Positions 44,115 to 53,430 of a stretch of 64,000 nucleotides of DNA are shown in pieces. A model generated the notes under the pieces. It was not told the origin of the DNA and made no database searches. It saw only the letters and a program-made list of their open reading frames with translations. The translations under genes were made by a program, and so were the position numbers. The first letter of the stretch is position 1. Each line of letters begins with the position of its first letter. The DNA is from Apodemus sylvaticus. Lineage: Eukaryota > Chordata > Mammalia > Rodentia > Muridae. The stretch spans positions 12,600,513 through 12,664,512 of the forward strand of contig NC_067492.1 in NCBI RefSeq assembly GCF_947179515.1, in the 5' to 3' direction.

Positions 44115-44166
<52 letters not shown>
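43867..44166. repeat. compound (CATA/TATG)n-(TG)n-(TA)n microsatellite
   Basis: About 300 bp of alternating purine-pyrimidine units ending in (TA)20; long Ile/Tyr/His/Val frames on both strands are repeat translations. Confidence 0.97.
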
Positions 44167-44168
<2 letters not shown>

Positions 44169-44208
44169 CTCAAAGCCTAGCCTCCACAATAGCACCCTTC
44201 CTCTAACA

Positions 44209-44297
44209 AGGCCACACCTCCTTCAATCAGGCCACACCTCCTTCAATCAGGCCACACCTCCTTCAATCAGGCCACGCCTCCTTCAATCAGGCCACAC
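44209..44297. repeat. 20-bp tandem array inside the LTR
   Basis: Unit aggccacacctccttcaatc occurs at 44209, 44229, 44249 and 44269 (one base change in the fourth), then a partial copy. The unit is the reversed conserved 'aggaggtgtggcct' block of MTD LTRs. Confidence 0.95.
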
Positions 44298-44340
44298 GGC
44301 TAGTGCCACTTCTCATGGGCCTACCACATTCAAAGCCTCA

Positions 44341-45726
44341 TAGTGGGCAAGTGGTTTCCTCAGTAATACTCCTTAGCTGCCAACTGGTTGTGAGTCTCCT
44401 TTCCAGTCAGCTGCATCCTCAGCCTACTGCGGTGCTCCCAAATGTCTAATTGACTGGTGATCTCCAAACAGTTGAACGAGACCTGGATGACCCAGCTTCC
44501 AGTTGGGTCCAGTAGCTTGACTTTGAGCCTGCAGCTCTGAAGGTCGTGAAGAAGGCACCTCCCACCCCCTGCCACTTGAAGACCCGAATACAGGAACTGG
44601 CTGCACTTTAAAAACTCACAAGATTGACTCTGCAGCTTCCAAAACATTCTTTTATTCTTCTCAGAGCCAAGTCTCTGGTCTGCTAGCTGCTTACTCCTTG
44701 TGACCCAGCGGCGGCCAATGCCCCAGGGAAGGAGGCTGTCTAAACTACCTCCTGTTTACAGACCTCCCATTTCCTCCCATCGCTGCTGAGAGCCTGCCTC
44801 TTCCCAGGAGCCTTCCTGCACTAGGCTCCAGCAGGTTTCTGGACAGAACTTCAGCTTGGCAGATGCTGGGCCTGAGCTGGAGTACCGCCAAGGGGAGCTA
44901 TGAATGTTGGCATGAGGCTTAAATCCACACTGGACTCCGTCCTGCAGGCCACGCCCCGCCATGCCACGCCCCCTGCAGTGGGCCTAACTTAGCCATCCCC
45001 TTCCTGCCCTGGCCAAGGCAAAGGAATAGGGGATTCGTGGTCAATGCTGCCACAGACCTGTGGGATTAGACTGAACACTCAGCCTTGTGGACAGGGACTG
45101 TGGGAAGGTTGAATGTCGATTGGGATTCAGGTTTCCTTTTGCACATAGATTTTTCTGATCCATCACTGTATGTGCCCTGTTTAAGAAATTCCAGAGCTTC
45201 CACCCCCCTCCTATCTTTGTGTTTGAAAGAAAGTGAGAGCCTGTTTGATTGCTCAGACTGCGGTGTGAGTTGGGCTACGAACTCCCTCTTAGATACACTC
45301 TTAGATACACTCTGCAGTGACATGTTTCTCGAAGCTACTTGAAACGTTGACTCACCTTCTTTGTCATTTGTTACAAAAGTATGCGGACCTACTGTGCACT
45401 GGGAACCCCAACAAACTCCCAGTGCAGACCAGGGGACAGTTCAGAAGATGTGCTATGCAAGCAGAGGCTGCAAGATACTGACACAGGTAGGGAGGGCCAG
45501 AGGATGCTGGCACCGACAGTCACCTCGAGCCACTGTGTATATCTGTCATCCAGGCATAGTATGCTATCCTGGTGTATTCGGTCAGCTCCTGACCTATGTG
45601 CAGATGACACCAGATGCAAGGAAAGAAGGAAAGATATTGGCCTGTCAGCCTTTTCTCCCTGCCTCCTCTCTCTTTCTTTCTATTATGACATCTCTTCATT
45701 AGCACACTCTTGGGATTCCAGGGATG
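44341..45726. other. repeat-poor GC-box region, no gene recognised
   Basis: About 1.4 kb without a transposon that I can name. Two minus-strand frames (44360-44647, 95 codons; 44756-44962, 68 codons) lie downstream, in the leftward sense, of a CACGCCCC cluster at 44948-44975. A minus-strand AATAAA occurs at about 44650. No frame resembles a known protein to me, and the plus strand also has frames (45361-45746). A short non-coding or unrecognised transcript is possible but unproven. Confidence 0.35.
44948..44975. promoter_or_regulatory. clustered GC/CACGCCCC boxes
   Basis: ccacgccccgcc then ccacgccccctg: two CACGCCC (KLF/EGR-type) sites and a CCGCC core within 28 bp. Such clusters are common in promoters. 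There is no CpG island around it. Confidence 0.35.
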
Positions 45727-45945
45727 GGCTGAGGCTCAGTCAGTAAAGTACTTGCCTAGCATGCACAAAGCCTTGGGTTCGATCCCTAGCATCCCAGAAA
45801 ACCATTCAAAGTGAATAGTGCCATGCGGTCTCAGAACTTGGGAGGCAGAGGCAGGAGGATTAGAATTTCAAGAATCTCAACTATGCAGAGGGTTCGAGGC
45901 CAGCCTGGAATACATGAGACTGTGGTGGAAGGCGGGGGTGGGGTG
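45727..45945 (+). mobile_element. B4-type SINE (ID plus B1)
   Basis: ID head gctgaggctcagtcagtaaa, cttgcctagcatgcacaaag, ccttgggttcgatccctagc; then B1 part gaacttgggaggcagaggca and gttcgaggccagcctggaat. Confidence 0.87.
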
Positions 45946-46187
45946 GGGTGAGTTCTAATTCATTACATCCACATCACTATGGCTGTGTAACAGTTTGTGC
46001 TTTGTGGGATCTAGGCATTTGGTTCTGTGGAGTCAAGACTTGTTCACCAACCTTGTGGACAGGCTTACTGTTCCCAAGGCAAAACTCTAAATGGAACCCT
46101 CCATGGTCAGCCTCAGTCATAAGCTGCAATTTCCAGACACCAAAATAAACCTCTTAGAGGACAAATGCTTGAGAAACCTGCGCTGAT
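45946..46187. other. no recognised feature
   Basis: Nothing supported. Confidence 0.45.
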
Positions 46188-46690
46188 GGCCGGAGAGTGT
46201 CTACTGCTCGTTCAGAAGACCCTAGTTTAGTTCCACGCGCATGATATTGGGTAGCTAAGGACCACCCATAAGTCCAACTTCAGGGGATCCATGCTCTCTT
46301 CTAGCCTCCTTAGATATCTTTACTCATGTAGCATGAGTTTACACTGATACACACACACACACACACACAGACACCAGACACACAGAGACACATACTCATA
46401 CAAACACACATACACATACACACACACAGACACACAAACAGATACACACCCACAGACACACAAACAGACATACTCACAGACACCCATACACAGACACCCA
46501 CACAGACACCCACACAGACATACACACAGACATACACACACACACACACACACATACAAACACACACACAGAAAGACACACAGATACCGCACAGACACAC
46601 ACATAGAGACACACACAGACACAAACAGACAGACATAGACACATATATACACACACACACAAATTAAAAACAAATCTTAAAATCTTGTGT
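46188..46690 (+). mobile_element. B3-type SINE with large (CA)n insertion
   Basis: Head and body fragments gttcagaagaccctagttta and cttcaggggatccatgctct are followed by a 315-bp CA/CAGA array and an A-rich tail. Confidence 0.65.
46348..46662. repeat. (CA)n/(CACAGA)n microsatellite
   Basis: Interrupted CA array; the 117-codon Val/Cys frame across it is spurious. Confidence 0.96.
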
Positions 46691-47107
46691 CAAAGGAAGG
46701 CAGACAGGGAAAACATTACCTCCTATTTTATGTACGTGCAAACAGAGAAGCCAGAGACTTTGGAAAATTTAGTTACGCCTCTGTTTCCACAGGTGAATTG
46801 TGTAGGCAATGCTTTCCTGTTATCTGCCAGGTGCTAAGTGCTAACTGAATGACCTCATCACCACATGCCGGCATGGAAATATTAAGAGTAAAGAACTCGT
46901 CTAGTGCCCGAAGATGTAAAGGCAGGGGAAAAGTCAGAGGACACCTCATGTATGTCCTTGGCAGCTCCTAACCACATCTCGGCCTCTCGGAAGTCCTATG
47001 TGCTCATGGTCCCCCTCACACGTGGAACCGAGCTAACCTTAAGGCTCCTGTGTGATTCTTCAGGGAGAGAGGACAGGGCTGGGGGCTCAGAGTGCAACAC
47101 ATACGAC
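46691..47107. other. no recognised feature
   Basis: A 160-codon frame (46904-47386) begins here but is long only because it crosses the purine tract; nothing else supported. Confidence 0.4.
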
Positions 47108-47165
47108 AGAGAGGGGGGGGGGAGGGAGGGAGAGAGGGAGGGGGGAGGGAGGGAGGGGGAGAGAC
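47108..47165. repeat. polypurine (GGGA)n tract
   Basis: About 58 bp of G/A only. Confidence 0.93.
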
Positions 47166-47518
47166 AACTGTGGGAGTGGGAACTGGGATGTCACAGCCAT
47201 CCTGTCTGGGGACAGGATGCCCAGCCATGTCCATCAGGACTTTTCTGGAAAGCGGGTCCAGGGAGACCTGGGGATGATGGAGGAAGGGAAGGAGGAGGAG
47301 AGGTGGGAGGAAACAGCCTGGCTTTAGAGAGTGTACTCCCAGTCCCTAAGCAAATCCTAAGAGGAAGGAGGGGGTCACGGTCATGACAGGGAAGCATGCC
47401 TCCCTCCCCACCCCCAACCCCTTGCAGCTAACATGGCAATATTGGATGAGAAGGGCCTGTGGACTTGACACACGTATCTACAATGTCAGACAGTAATTTT
47501 CCAACTCTTGTAAGAGAT
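47166..47518. other. no recognised feature
   Basis: Purine-biased (gaaggaggag) but no repeat family or gene seen. Confidence 0.45.
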
Positions 47519-47534
47519 AAGAAATGACAGAACA
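47519..47534. repeat. TSD of the inverted L1, left copy
   Basis: aagaaatgacagaaca, exact at 48269-48284. Confidence 0.9.
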
Positions 47535-48268
47535 CTTAGTATGATGTTCTCTAGCTCCATCCATTTGCCTAAGAATTTCATGAATTCATTGTTTCTAATG
47601 GCTGAATAGTACTCCATTGTGTAGATATACCACATTTTTTGCATCCACTCTTCTGTTGAGGGATACCTGGGTTCTTTCCAGCATCTGGCAATTATAAATA
47701 GGGCTGCTATGAACATAGTAGAGCATGTATCCTTATTACATGGTGGGGAATTCTCTGGGTATATGCCCAGGAGTGGTATAGCAGGATCTTCTGGAAGTGA
47801 GGTGCCCAGTTTTCGGAGGAACCGCCAGACTGCTTTCCAGAGTGGTTGTACCAATTTGCATCCCCACCAGCAGTGGAGGAGTGTTCCTCTTTCTCCACAT
47901 TCTCACCAACACCTGCTGTCTCCTGAATTTTTAATCTTAACCATTCTGACTGGTGTAAGGTGAAATCTCAGGGTTGTTTTGATTTGCATTTCCCTAATGA
48001 CTAATGAAGTTGAGCATTTTTTAAGGTGTTTCTCTGCCATCCGAAGTTCTTCAGGTGATAATTCTTTGTTTAACTCTGTACCCCATTTTTTAATAGGGGT
48101 TTGGTTTTCTGGAGTCTAACTTCTTGAGTTCTTTATATATATTGGATATTAGCCCTCTATCTGATGTAGGATTGGTGAAGATCTTTTCCCAATTTGTTGG
48201 TTGCCGATTTGTCCTTTTGATGGTGTCCTTTAATTTAATAATAGATGTATTTCAAAAAAAAAAAAAAG
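47535..48268 (-). mobile_element. 5'-inverted (twin-primed) L1 fragment
   Basis: The body is L1 ORF2 3' sequence in minus orientation, with an intact reading frame 47854-47538 (MFIAALFIIARCWKEPRYPS, MWYIYTMEYYSAIRNNEF). The poly-A tract, however, is on the plus strand at the right end (48254-48266). Opposite orientation of body and tail inside one perfect 16-bp TSD is the mark of twin priming. The plus-oriented piece before the tail is very short (about 48238-48253). Confidence 0.88.
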
Positions 48269-48284
48269 AAAGAAATGACAGAAC
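48269..48284. repeat. TSD of the inverted L1, right copy
   Basis: Exact copy of 47519-47534. Confidence 0.9.
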
Positions 48285-49073
48285 ATAGACCTGCTTGGTG
48301 CAGTTTTGGAGCAGCTTTGGAAGTTGCCTCGTTGATTTTCTTTGTAAAAGATGCCATGCTCCCACAGTGCAGGGGATGGTGTCTGGGTGTGTGTACCTCC
48401 CTACCTGTGTGTACCTCACTGGCATGTGCCTGTGTGTTTGCCTGTGCGCATGCTCCTGGGTTCTCTGCTGTGCCAGGGAAACACAATGTCCACTTTGGGG
48501 GCAGCCTCACTGTCCTGTCATAGCTGGGGATAAGGAGGTGCAGAGGCTGTGACCTGACCTGTGGCTCTGATTCTCCAAGGATGGAGAGGCTGTCCTGCCC
48601 ATGGGTCCTTCAGTATGGACTGTGTCTCTTCAGAGAGCGTGTGGGAGAAGGAGCTGAGGGAAGGGTCTCCTTCAGGGACATATGAAAGCCTTGCTAGGAA
48701 GAGTCCATTGGCTTGGAGGGTTGCTTTAGGAATCTTATATTTCGCCGTCTGCCTCCCTTTGCTGGAGACCTTTCCAGAGAAGGTACCTACCAGGACACAC
48801 TGGTGTCTCTCTCAACATTGTAGGGAGAACCCTATATTGACTTATTTACTTATTTTTATTGATTGGTTTGAGGATTTTTAGGGTGCTGTGGACTGATTCC
48901 CCTGGACCTCATGTGTATGACTGAGTGCACTACCATTGATTTGTAGTGCAGCCTCTGTGGTAGCTTTATGTAACAGAGTGTCAGCACCCTTAGTCAGTGC
49001 TGGGGAGTAGTATTAGTCACAAGGAATCGATAGAATGAATATGTATTAAATTTGGGACTTTTTAGATTGGATG
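48285..49073. other. mostly unannotated
   Basis: No gene is recognised. 48880-48950 (cccctggacctcatgtgtat, gactgagtgcactaccattg) resembles a reversed ID head, with weak support. Confidence 0.4.
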
Positions 49074-49137
49074 GCACAATACGGTGTGGGGAGTGCACAA
49101 TACGGTGTGGGGAGTGCACAATACAGTGTGGGGAGTG
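49074..49137. repeat. 21-bp tandem triplication
   Basis: Unit gcacaatacggtgtggggag plus t, three times, one base change in the third copy. Confidence 0.92.
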
Positions 49138-49354
49138 CAACAATATTGTTTCTCCCTGGAGAGACCAAGAAGATGCTTGTGGCTGTCTCTGAGGCTGGAT
49201 ATCACAGTCTCCATCTGGCTTCGAAGGCCTGGGGGACTCCTGATGAACTTCTGGGCTTCTTCTGGTTAAGTGAGAAGTCAGAAGAAGCTGTTTCTAATAC
49301 CTGTAAGGGGATGCATCTGCTACTGGATGGGTGAACTTGTCATAACAGTGAAGG
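49138..49354. other. unassigned, repeat-like
   Basis: ggctggatatcacagtctcc and gaagtcagaagaagctgttt look like sequence I associate with interspersed mouse repeats, but I cannot name a family. Confidence 0.3.
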
Positions 49355-49605
49355 TAAGGGGCTGGAGAGATGGCTTAGTGGTTAAGAGCATGGACTGCTC
49401 TCACAAAGGACCCAGGTTTGCTTCTCAGAGCTTACAAGGAAGCTCATAACCAACTATAACTCCAGTTCCAAGAAAATCTAGTATTCTCCAGAATACTAGA
49501 TTCCAAGGGCATGAGGGCTCCAGACACACATGCAGGGCACAGACATACAGACAGGCAAAAATGCCAATGCATATAAATAAAATAAAATAAAATCTCAAAA
49601 CAACA
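49355..49605 (+). mobile_element. B3-type SINE carrying a palindromic replacement
   Basis: ggctggagagatggcttagt, gttaagagcatggactgctc, aggacccaggtttgcttctc, then B3 body and a TAAAATAAAAT tail. Between tccagttccaag and ggcatgaggg, the expected body sequence is replaced by a perfect 13-bp inverted repeat (49475-49502). Confidence 0.82.
49475..49502. repeat. perfect inverted repeat, 13-bp arms
   Basis: aatctagtattct, cc, agaatactagatt. The arms are exact reverse complements. Confidence 0.95.
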
Positions 49606-49706
49606 ACAATGATAATGAAGATAAATAGGCAAAAAGGCAATGTTTCCCTCTTTCATCTCCCTTATATCTGAGCCTCCACAGAAAGCTGCCACCCATATTT
49701 AGGGCA
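49606..49706. other. no recognised feature
   Basis: Short unique interval between SINEs. Confidence 0.45.
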
Positions 49707-49718
49707 GGTTTTCTGCCT

Positions 49719-49800
<82 letters not shown>

Positions 49801-49998
49801 TTTTTAAAAAGATGTGTTTATTATTATATATAAGTACACTGTGGCTGTCTTTAGATACACCAGAAGAGGATGTCAGATCTCATTATGGATGGTTGTGAGC
49901 CACCATGTGGTTGCTGGGATTTGAACTTAGGACCTTCGGAAGAACAGTCAGTGCTCGTAACTGCTGAGCCATCTCTCCAGCCCGGTCTCCTGCCTTCT
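49707..49998 (-). mobile_element. B2 SINE with (CTTT)n-expanded tail and TSD
   Basis: TSD ggttttctgccttct (49707-49721) and ggtctcctgccttct (49984-49998), 13 of 15 identical. Inside are (CTTT)20 (49718-49800), then reversed B2: aagtacactgtggctgtctt, caccagaagaggatgtcaga, gctgggatttgaacttagga, ctgctgagccatctctccag. The microsatellite is the grown A-rich tail of this B2. Confidence 0.93.
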
Positions 49999-50654
49999 AA
50001 TAATCTAAACAAGAAAATTCCCCACAGGAGTGCCCAGGCTTGCCTTTTGGTTAGTTTCAGATACAGTTACATGGACAACCGGAGTTAATCATCACAAGCA
50101 TGGGGCTTTTGTCCTGTGATTTGTGACTCTTGCAGGGCAAGTGAGACTGCACCACAGGCGGCATCTGGCCAGAGGCATGCCTCGTGGGAATGTGCACAGT
50201 CCCAGTTCTATGCGGTGTTCTAGTGAGCCTTCAGGGAAGGTGCCACTCATTCCTTAACTGACGACATGAAATCATTTGAGAAATTCAGAAGCTAGGCAAG
50301 GAAGATGTGGGCGGAAACATCTGATCTGTGTTCTGGAAGAATCCACAGAGGGTGGAGAAGCTGTTGAATTTTTGATATGATTGCAATGAGCTATGGTTAG
50401 TTCTTAGAAGAGAGGAGTGCAAGGTATCTCGGTGGCCTGAGGACAGGTGGAATCCAGTCAATGGATTGTCTGTCTTTCTCTTTTGTAAACTGAAGTTCTC
50501 AGGGAAAAAAAAGCTGGACCTTAGTTCAACGAGTGGGTTCTACAAGGATGACTGATGAGAACTTCCTGATTGTGGGGAGTTAGAATGTTGCAGCTCTAGA
50601 GCCAAATTATCTTGGGCCATCTTTAGAATGACTTTGTAAAGGAAGCATGATTTT
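49999..50654. other. no recognised feature
   Basis: Nothing supported in about 650 bp. Confidence 0.42.
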
Positions 50655-51235
50655 AGCTTTTAAAAAACAGTTTTGATTGAGAATTTCATACACATGTGCT
50701 TTGATCAAGTAAGTCTACCCTTCCTCCCCCTTCTTCATCACTGCTATTACCACCAAATTTCATGGTTCCCTGAAAATTTTTTGTTAACCTATGGAATCTA
50801 CTTAGTGCTTTCGGTATGTCCATAAGTGTGGGTCCATCTACTGGAGCATGGGTAGGCTCTCAGAATCTGCAGCCCTGAAAAATGTTGGCTCTTTTGTCCA
50901 GGCAGCTGTAAATTGGCAGTAGCTCCTCAACTAGGGGTGGGACTTCCTGATGCTCTCCCCCATGCTAGGATTTTGTCTGGCTTGATCTTATGCAGGTCGC
51001 CACAACTGCCACCAGTTCATGTGTACAACTACCCCGTTACAGTCAGACACCACTACTGTTTCTCTGGAGTTGCCCTCCACCTGTCTCTTCCCTCTTCTGT
51101 CATGATCCCTGCACCTTGTGGGGAGGTCTTATCTTGTGCTCATGGACCAGTTGTGGGTCCACGTTAACTTCCCTCTACTTCAAGAAGAAGCATCTGTGAT
51201 GATGAGGTTTGAGACACGCACTAGTCTATGGGCAT
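50655..51235 (-). mobile_element. old rodent L1 3' end
   Basis: ggtatgtccataagtgtggg, gcagtagctcctcaactagg, gtctggcttgatcttatgca, tgtactcatggaccag-type and catctgtgatgatgaggttt occur in the order of an old rodent L1 3' UTR read in reverse. The subfamily is uncertain (Lx8/9-like). Confidence 0.65.
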
Positions 51236-51457
51236 GATGCTAAGGAACAGTTAATTTAATGCTGCACCTATTTAGTAGAATTTTAGCTTTAGAAGTAGAC
51301 AGATTTGCTTTGTTTGGAGGAAAGAGCTCATGCAAAATGGGAATTAATGCTAAGTATATAGGGCCTGTTTTCTGTATTTCACAGACAAACCCACAGCCAG
51401 AGGGACCTCACATTCCTCAGTCTGATCCCAACACCTAAGCTATTTTCTCTGCATCAT
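51236..51457. other. no recognised feature
   Basis: Possibly the eroded edge of the L1; nothing firm. Confidence 0.4.
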
Positions 51458-51862
51458 TGTCTTACTCAGGGTTTCTATCGCTGAACAACATGACAAAAAA
51501 GCAAGTTGGGGAGGAAAGGGTTTATTGAACTTACACTTCCACATCACTGTTCACCATCAAAGGAGTAAGGATAGGAACTTAAACAGGGCAGGACCCTGGA
51601 GGCAGGAGCTGATACAGAGGCCATGGAGGGTGCTGTTTACTGGCTTGCTTCCCATGGCTTGCTTAACCTGATTTCTTATAAAATCCAGGATCTCTGCCAG
51701 CCCAGGGATGGCACCAGCCACAATGGTCTGGCCTTCCCCCATTGATCACAAATTAAGAAAATGCCCTACACCCAGATTTTATGGAGACATTTTCTCAGTT
51801 GAGGTTCCTTCCTTTCAAATAATTAAAACTTGTGTCAAGTTGACATAAAACTAGCCAGAAAA
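51458..51862 (-). mobile_element. MaLR-type LTR
   Basis: Same family as 39719-40103: tgtcttactcagggtttcta, agcaagttggggaggaaagg, ccaagcagg-type block, ggcttgcttaacctgatttc, tgtgtcaagttgacataaaa, ctagccaga. The right end is worn and no TSD is visible. Confidence 0.87.
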
Positions 51863-52043
51863 TCCTCAATATCCATAGTCTCTGAACTCCTATTCACCTT
51901 GTGAGAGACACTTGGAGCTCTCAGTGCTGAGTGATTGTCAAGGTTTAAATAGCTTGTTTGGGTGGGAAAGCAGGTACTTAACCCAGAGACTTTGGCTACA
52001 GAACCTGGTTTCTACTATAAATTAGATCTACCTTTCAAAACCT
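51863..52043. other. no recognised feature
   Basis: Nothing supported. Confidence 0.45.
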
Positions 52044-52100
52044 ATGTATCTATGTATCTATCTATCGTCAATTTATTATCTTATCTATCATCTATAAACC

Positions 52101-52148
<48 letters not shown>

Positions 52149-52197
52149 TTATCTATCTATCTACCAACCATATCTACCTACCAACCATATCTATCTG

Positions 52198-52247
<50 letters not shown>

Positions 52248-52252
52248 ATCTA
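52044..52252. repeat. (ATCT)n microsatellite
   Basis: About 200 bp of TATC units with small interruptions (accaaccatatct, twice). Confidence 0.97.
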
Positions 52253-52256
52253 TTTT

Positions 52257-52398
52257 GTGTGTGTATCTCCATATGTGTGTGAAGGTCAGAGGACAACTTG
52301 GAGGATTCTGTTTTTTTCCTTCCACTATTTGAGTCCTGGGGATCAAACATGACCATCTGGCTTAGCAGCAAGCTCCCAAACCTGCTGAACCCTCCCCT
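52257..52398 (-). mobile_element. RSINE1-type SINE
   Basis: gaaggtcagaggacaacttg, gagtcctggggatcaaacat and gcagcaagctcccaaacctg in reversed RSINE1 order. The ATCT array is at its tail side. Confidence 0.82.
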
Positions 52399-52572
52399 CT
52401 GACTGAGAACCTGGTTTCTTATTGCTTTGCTGCACAAAATTGGTGTCACTAGGAGAGAAATATATTGTTCCTTTTCTAGTTTGACCAGTTCTCTCTTGGA
52501 TTCCAGGCATGTAGCAGTTCCTTTAGTAGCTGGTTTCTAATCTCTAATGAAAATGTCTTTCTTGGAAACTTC
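52399..52572. other. no recognised feature
   Basis: Nothing supported. Confidence 0.45.
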
Positions 52573-52690
52573 TGAGGAGAGATGGTTCAGTGGTTGCTGC
52601 TCTTGCAGAGAACCTGAGTTTGGTTCCTAGAGACAACATCAGACAGCTCACAGCAACCTATGCATATAACACAAGATAAACACACACACA

Positions 52691-52722
<32 letters not shown>

Positions 52723-52759
52723 GTGACAGAGAGAGGGGGGAGAGGGGGGAAGGGAGATA

Positions 52760-52818
<59 letters not shown>

Positions 52819-52915
52819 TGTGAGAAATGGTGCCCTCTTCTGGCATGTGTGGGCATTGCACATACACGGCCCTTATACACACAAACAGACACACATACCC
52901 ATTAATAAAAGATAA
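52573..52915 (+). mobile_element. B3-type SINE split by (CA)n and (GA)n
   Basis: Head gagagatggttcagtggttg, gagaacctgagtttggttcc; end part tgccctcttctggcatgtgt, gggcattgcacatacacggc. The middle holds CA (52680-52722) and GA/GATA (52727-52815) tracts. Confidence 0.75.
52680..52815. repeat. (CA)n-(GGGA)n-(GA)n microsatellite
   Basis: Adjacent simple-repeat blocks inside the B3. Confidence 0.96.
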
Positions 52916-53430
52916 CTGTTTAAAATTTCCTCTGAAATTGGCCCTAATCTCTGAGAAATTTCTTGTGCTTGAAGATGATGTGTATGGAATTAGGAGAACA
53001 AGCCACTCTGGAGGGGCCTTATTTGTTAAAATAGGAACCGCCTTAAGGGAATTTTTTGTGAGCATCGTGTTTGGGAGTATACTCACACAGGCCAATTTGC
53101 AACTGGAAATAATTTGTTATAGAGAATAAGAACCTTTGTTCCCCACCATTTGCATCACAGGGGAAGGGGAATAGATTAGTGGTAATGATTTTCATGCATA
53201 GAGAAGTTATTTTAGGTTAGGCAATTTTTCTGTCCCCCAATGTTTCAGTCTAACTGGTACTCAGGAGAATGGAAGCCCTTTAAAATTTATTTTGATCCTT
53301 TGTTAACTTCACATTATGAACCCTGATTCTACCCATCTCCCTGTCTCTTTGTATTTGCCCTCCACCCTTGTAACCTCCGTCCTCCAAAGGAAATTAAATA
53401 AGATAAAAAAAAAATCTGTGACAGAGCTAG
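52916..53430. other. no recognised feature
   Basis: A 100-codon frame at 52827-53129 has no domain. Nothing supported. Confidence 0.42.

Larger units (their letters stand above)
43623..44340 (-). mobile_element. MTD-like MaLR LTR disrupted by two internal expansions
   Basis: LTR parts: 43623-43866 (tatcttaattagggttcaat, ccattatcatcatggcagga, ggagtcaagagttctacatc) and 44160-44340 (gatctcaaagcctagcctcc, gggcctaccacattcaaagc). Between and within are a 300-bp TATG/CATA/TA array and a 20-bp tandem array. The element measures about 720 bp against a usual 320-400. Confidence 0.85.

Noticed and set aside
43647..44343. Frames of 112-177 codons rich in Ile/Tyr/His
   Set aside because: Translation of the TATG/CATA array on both strands.
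44360..44647. 95-codon minus-strand frame as a confirmed small protein
   Set aside because: The composition looks protein-like but no family resemblance is visible; kept only as a low-interest finding.
46310..46673. 117-codon Val/Cys frames
   Set aside because: Translation of the CA/CAGA array.
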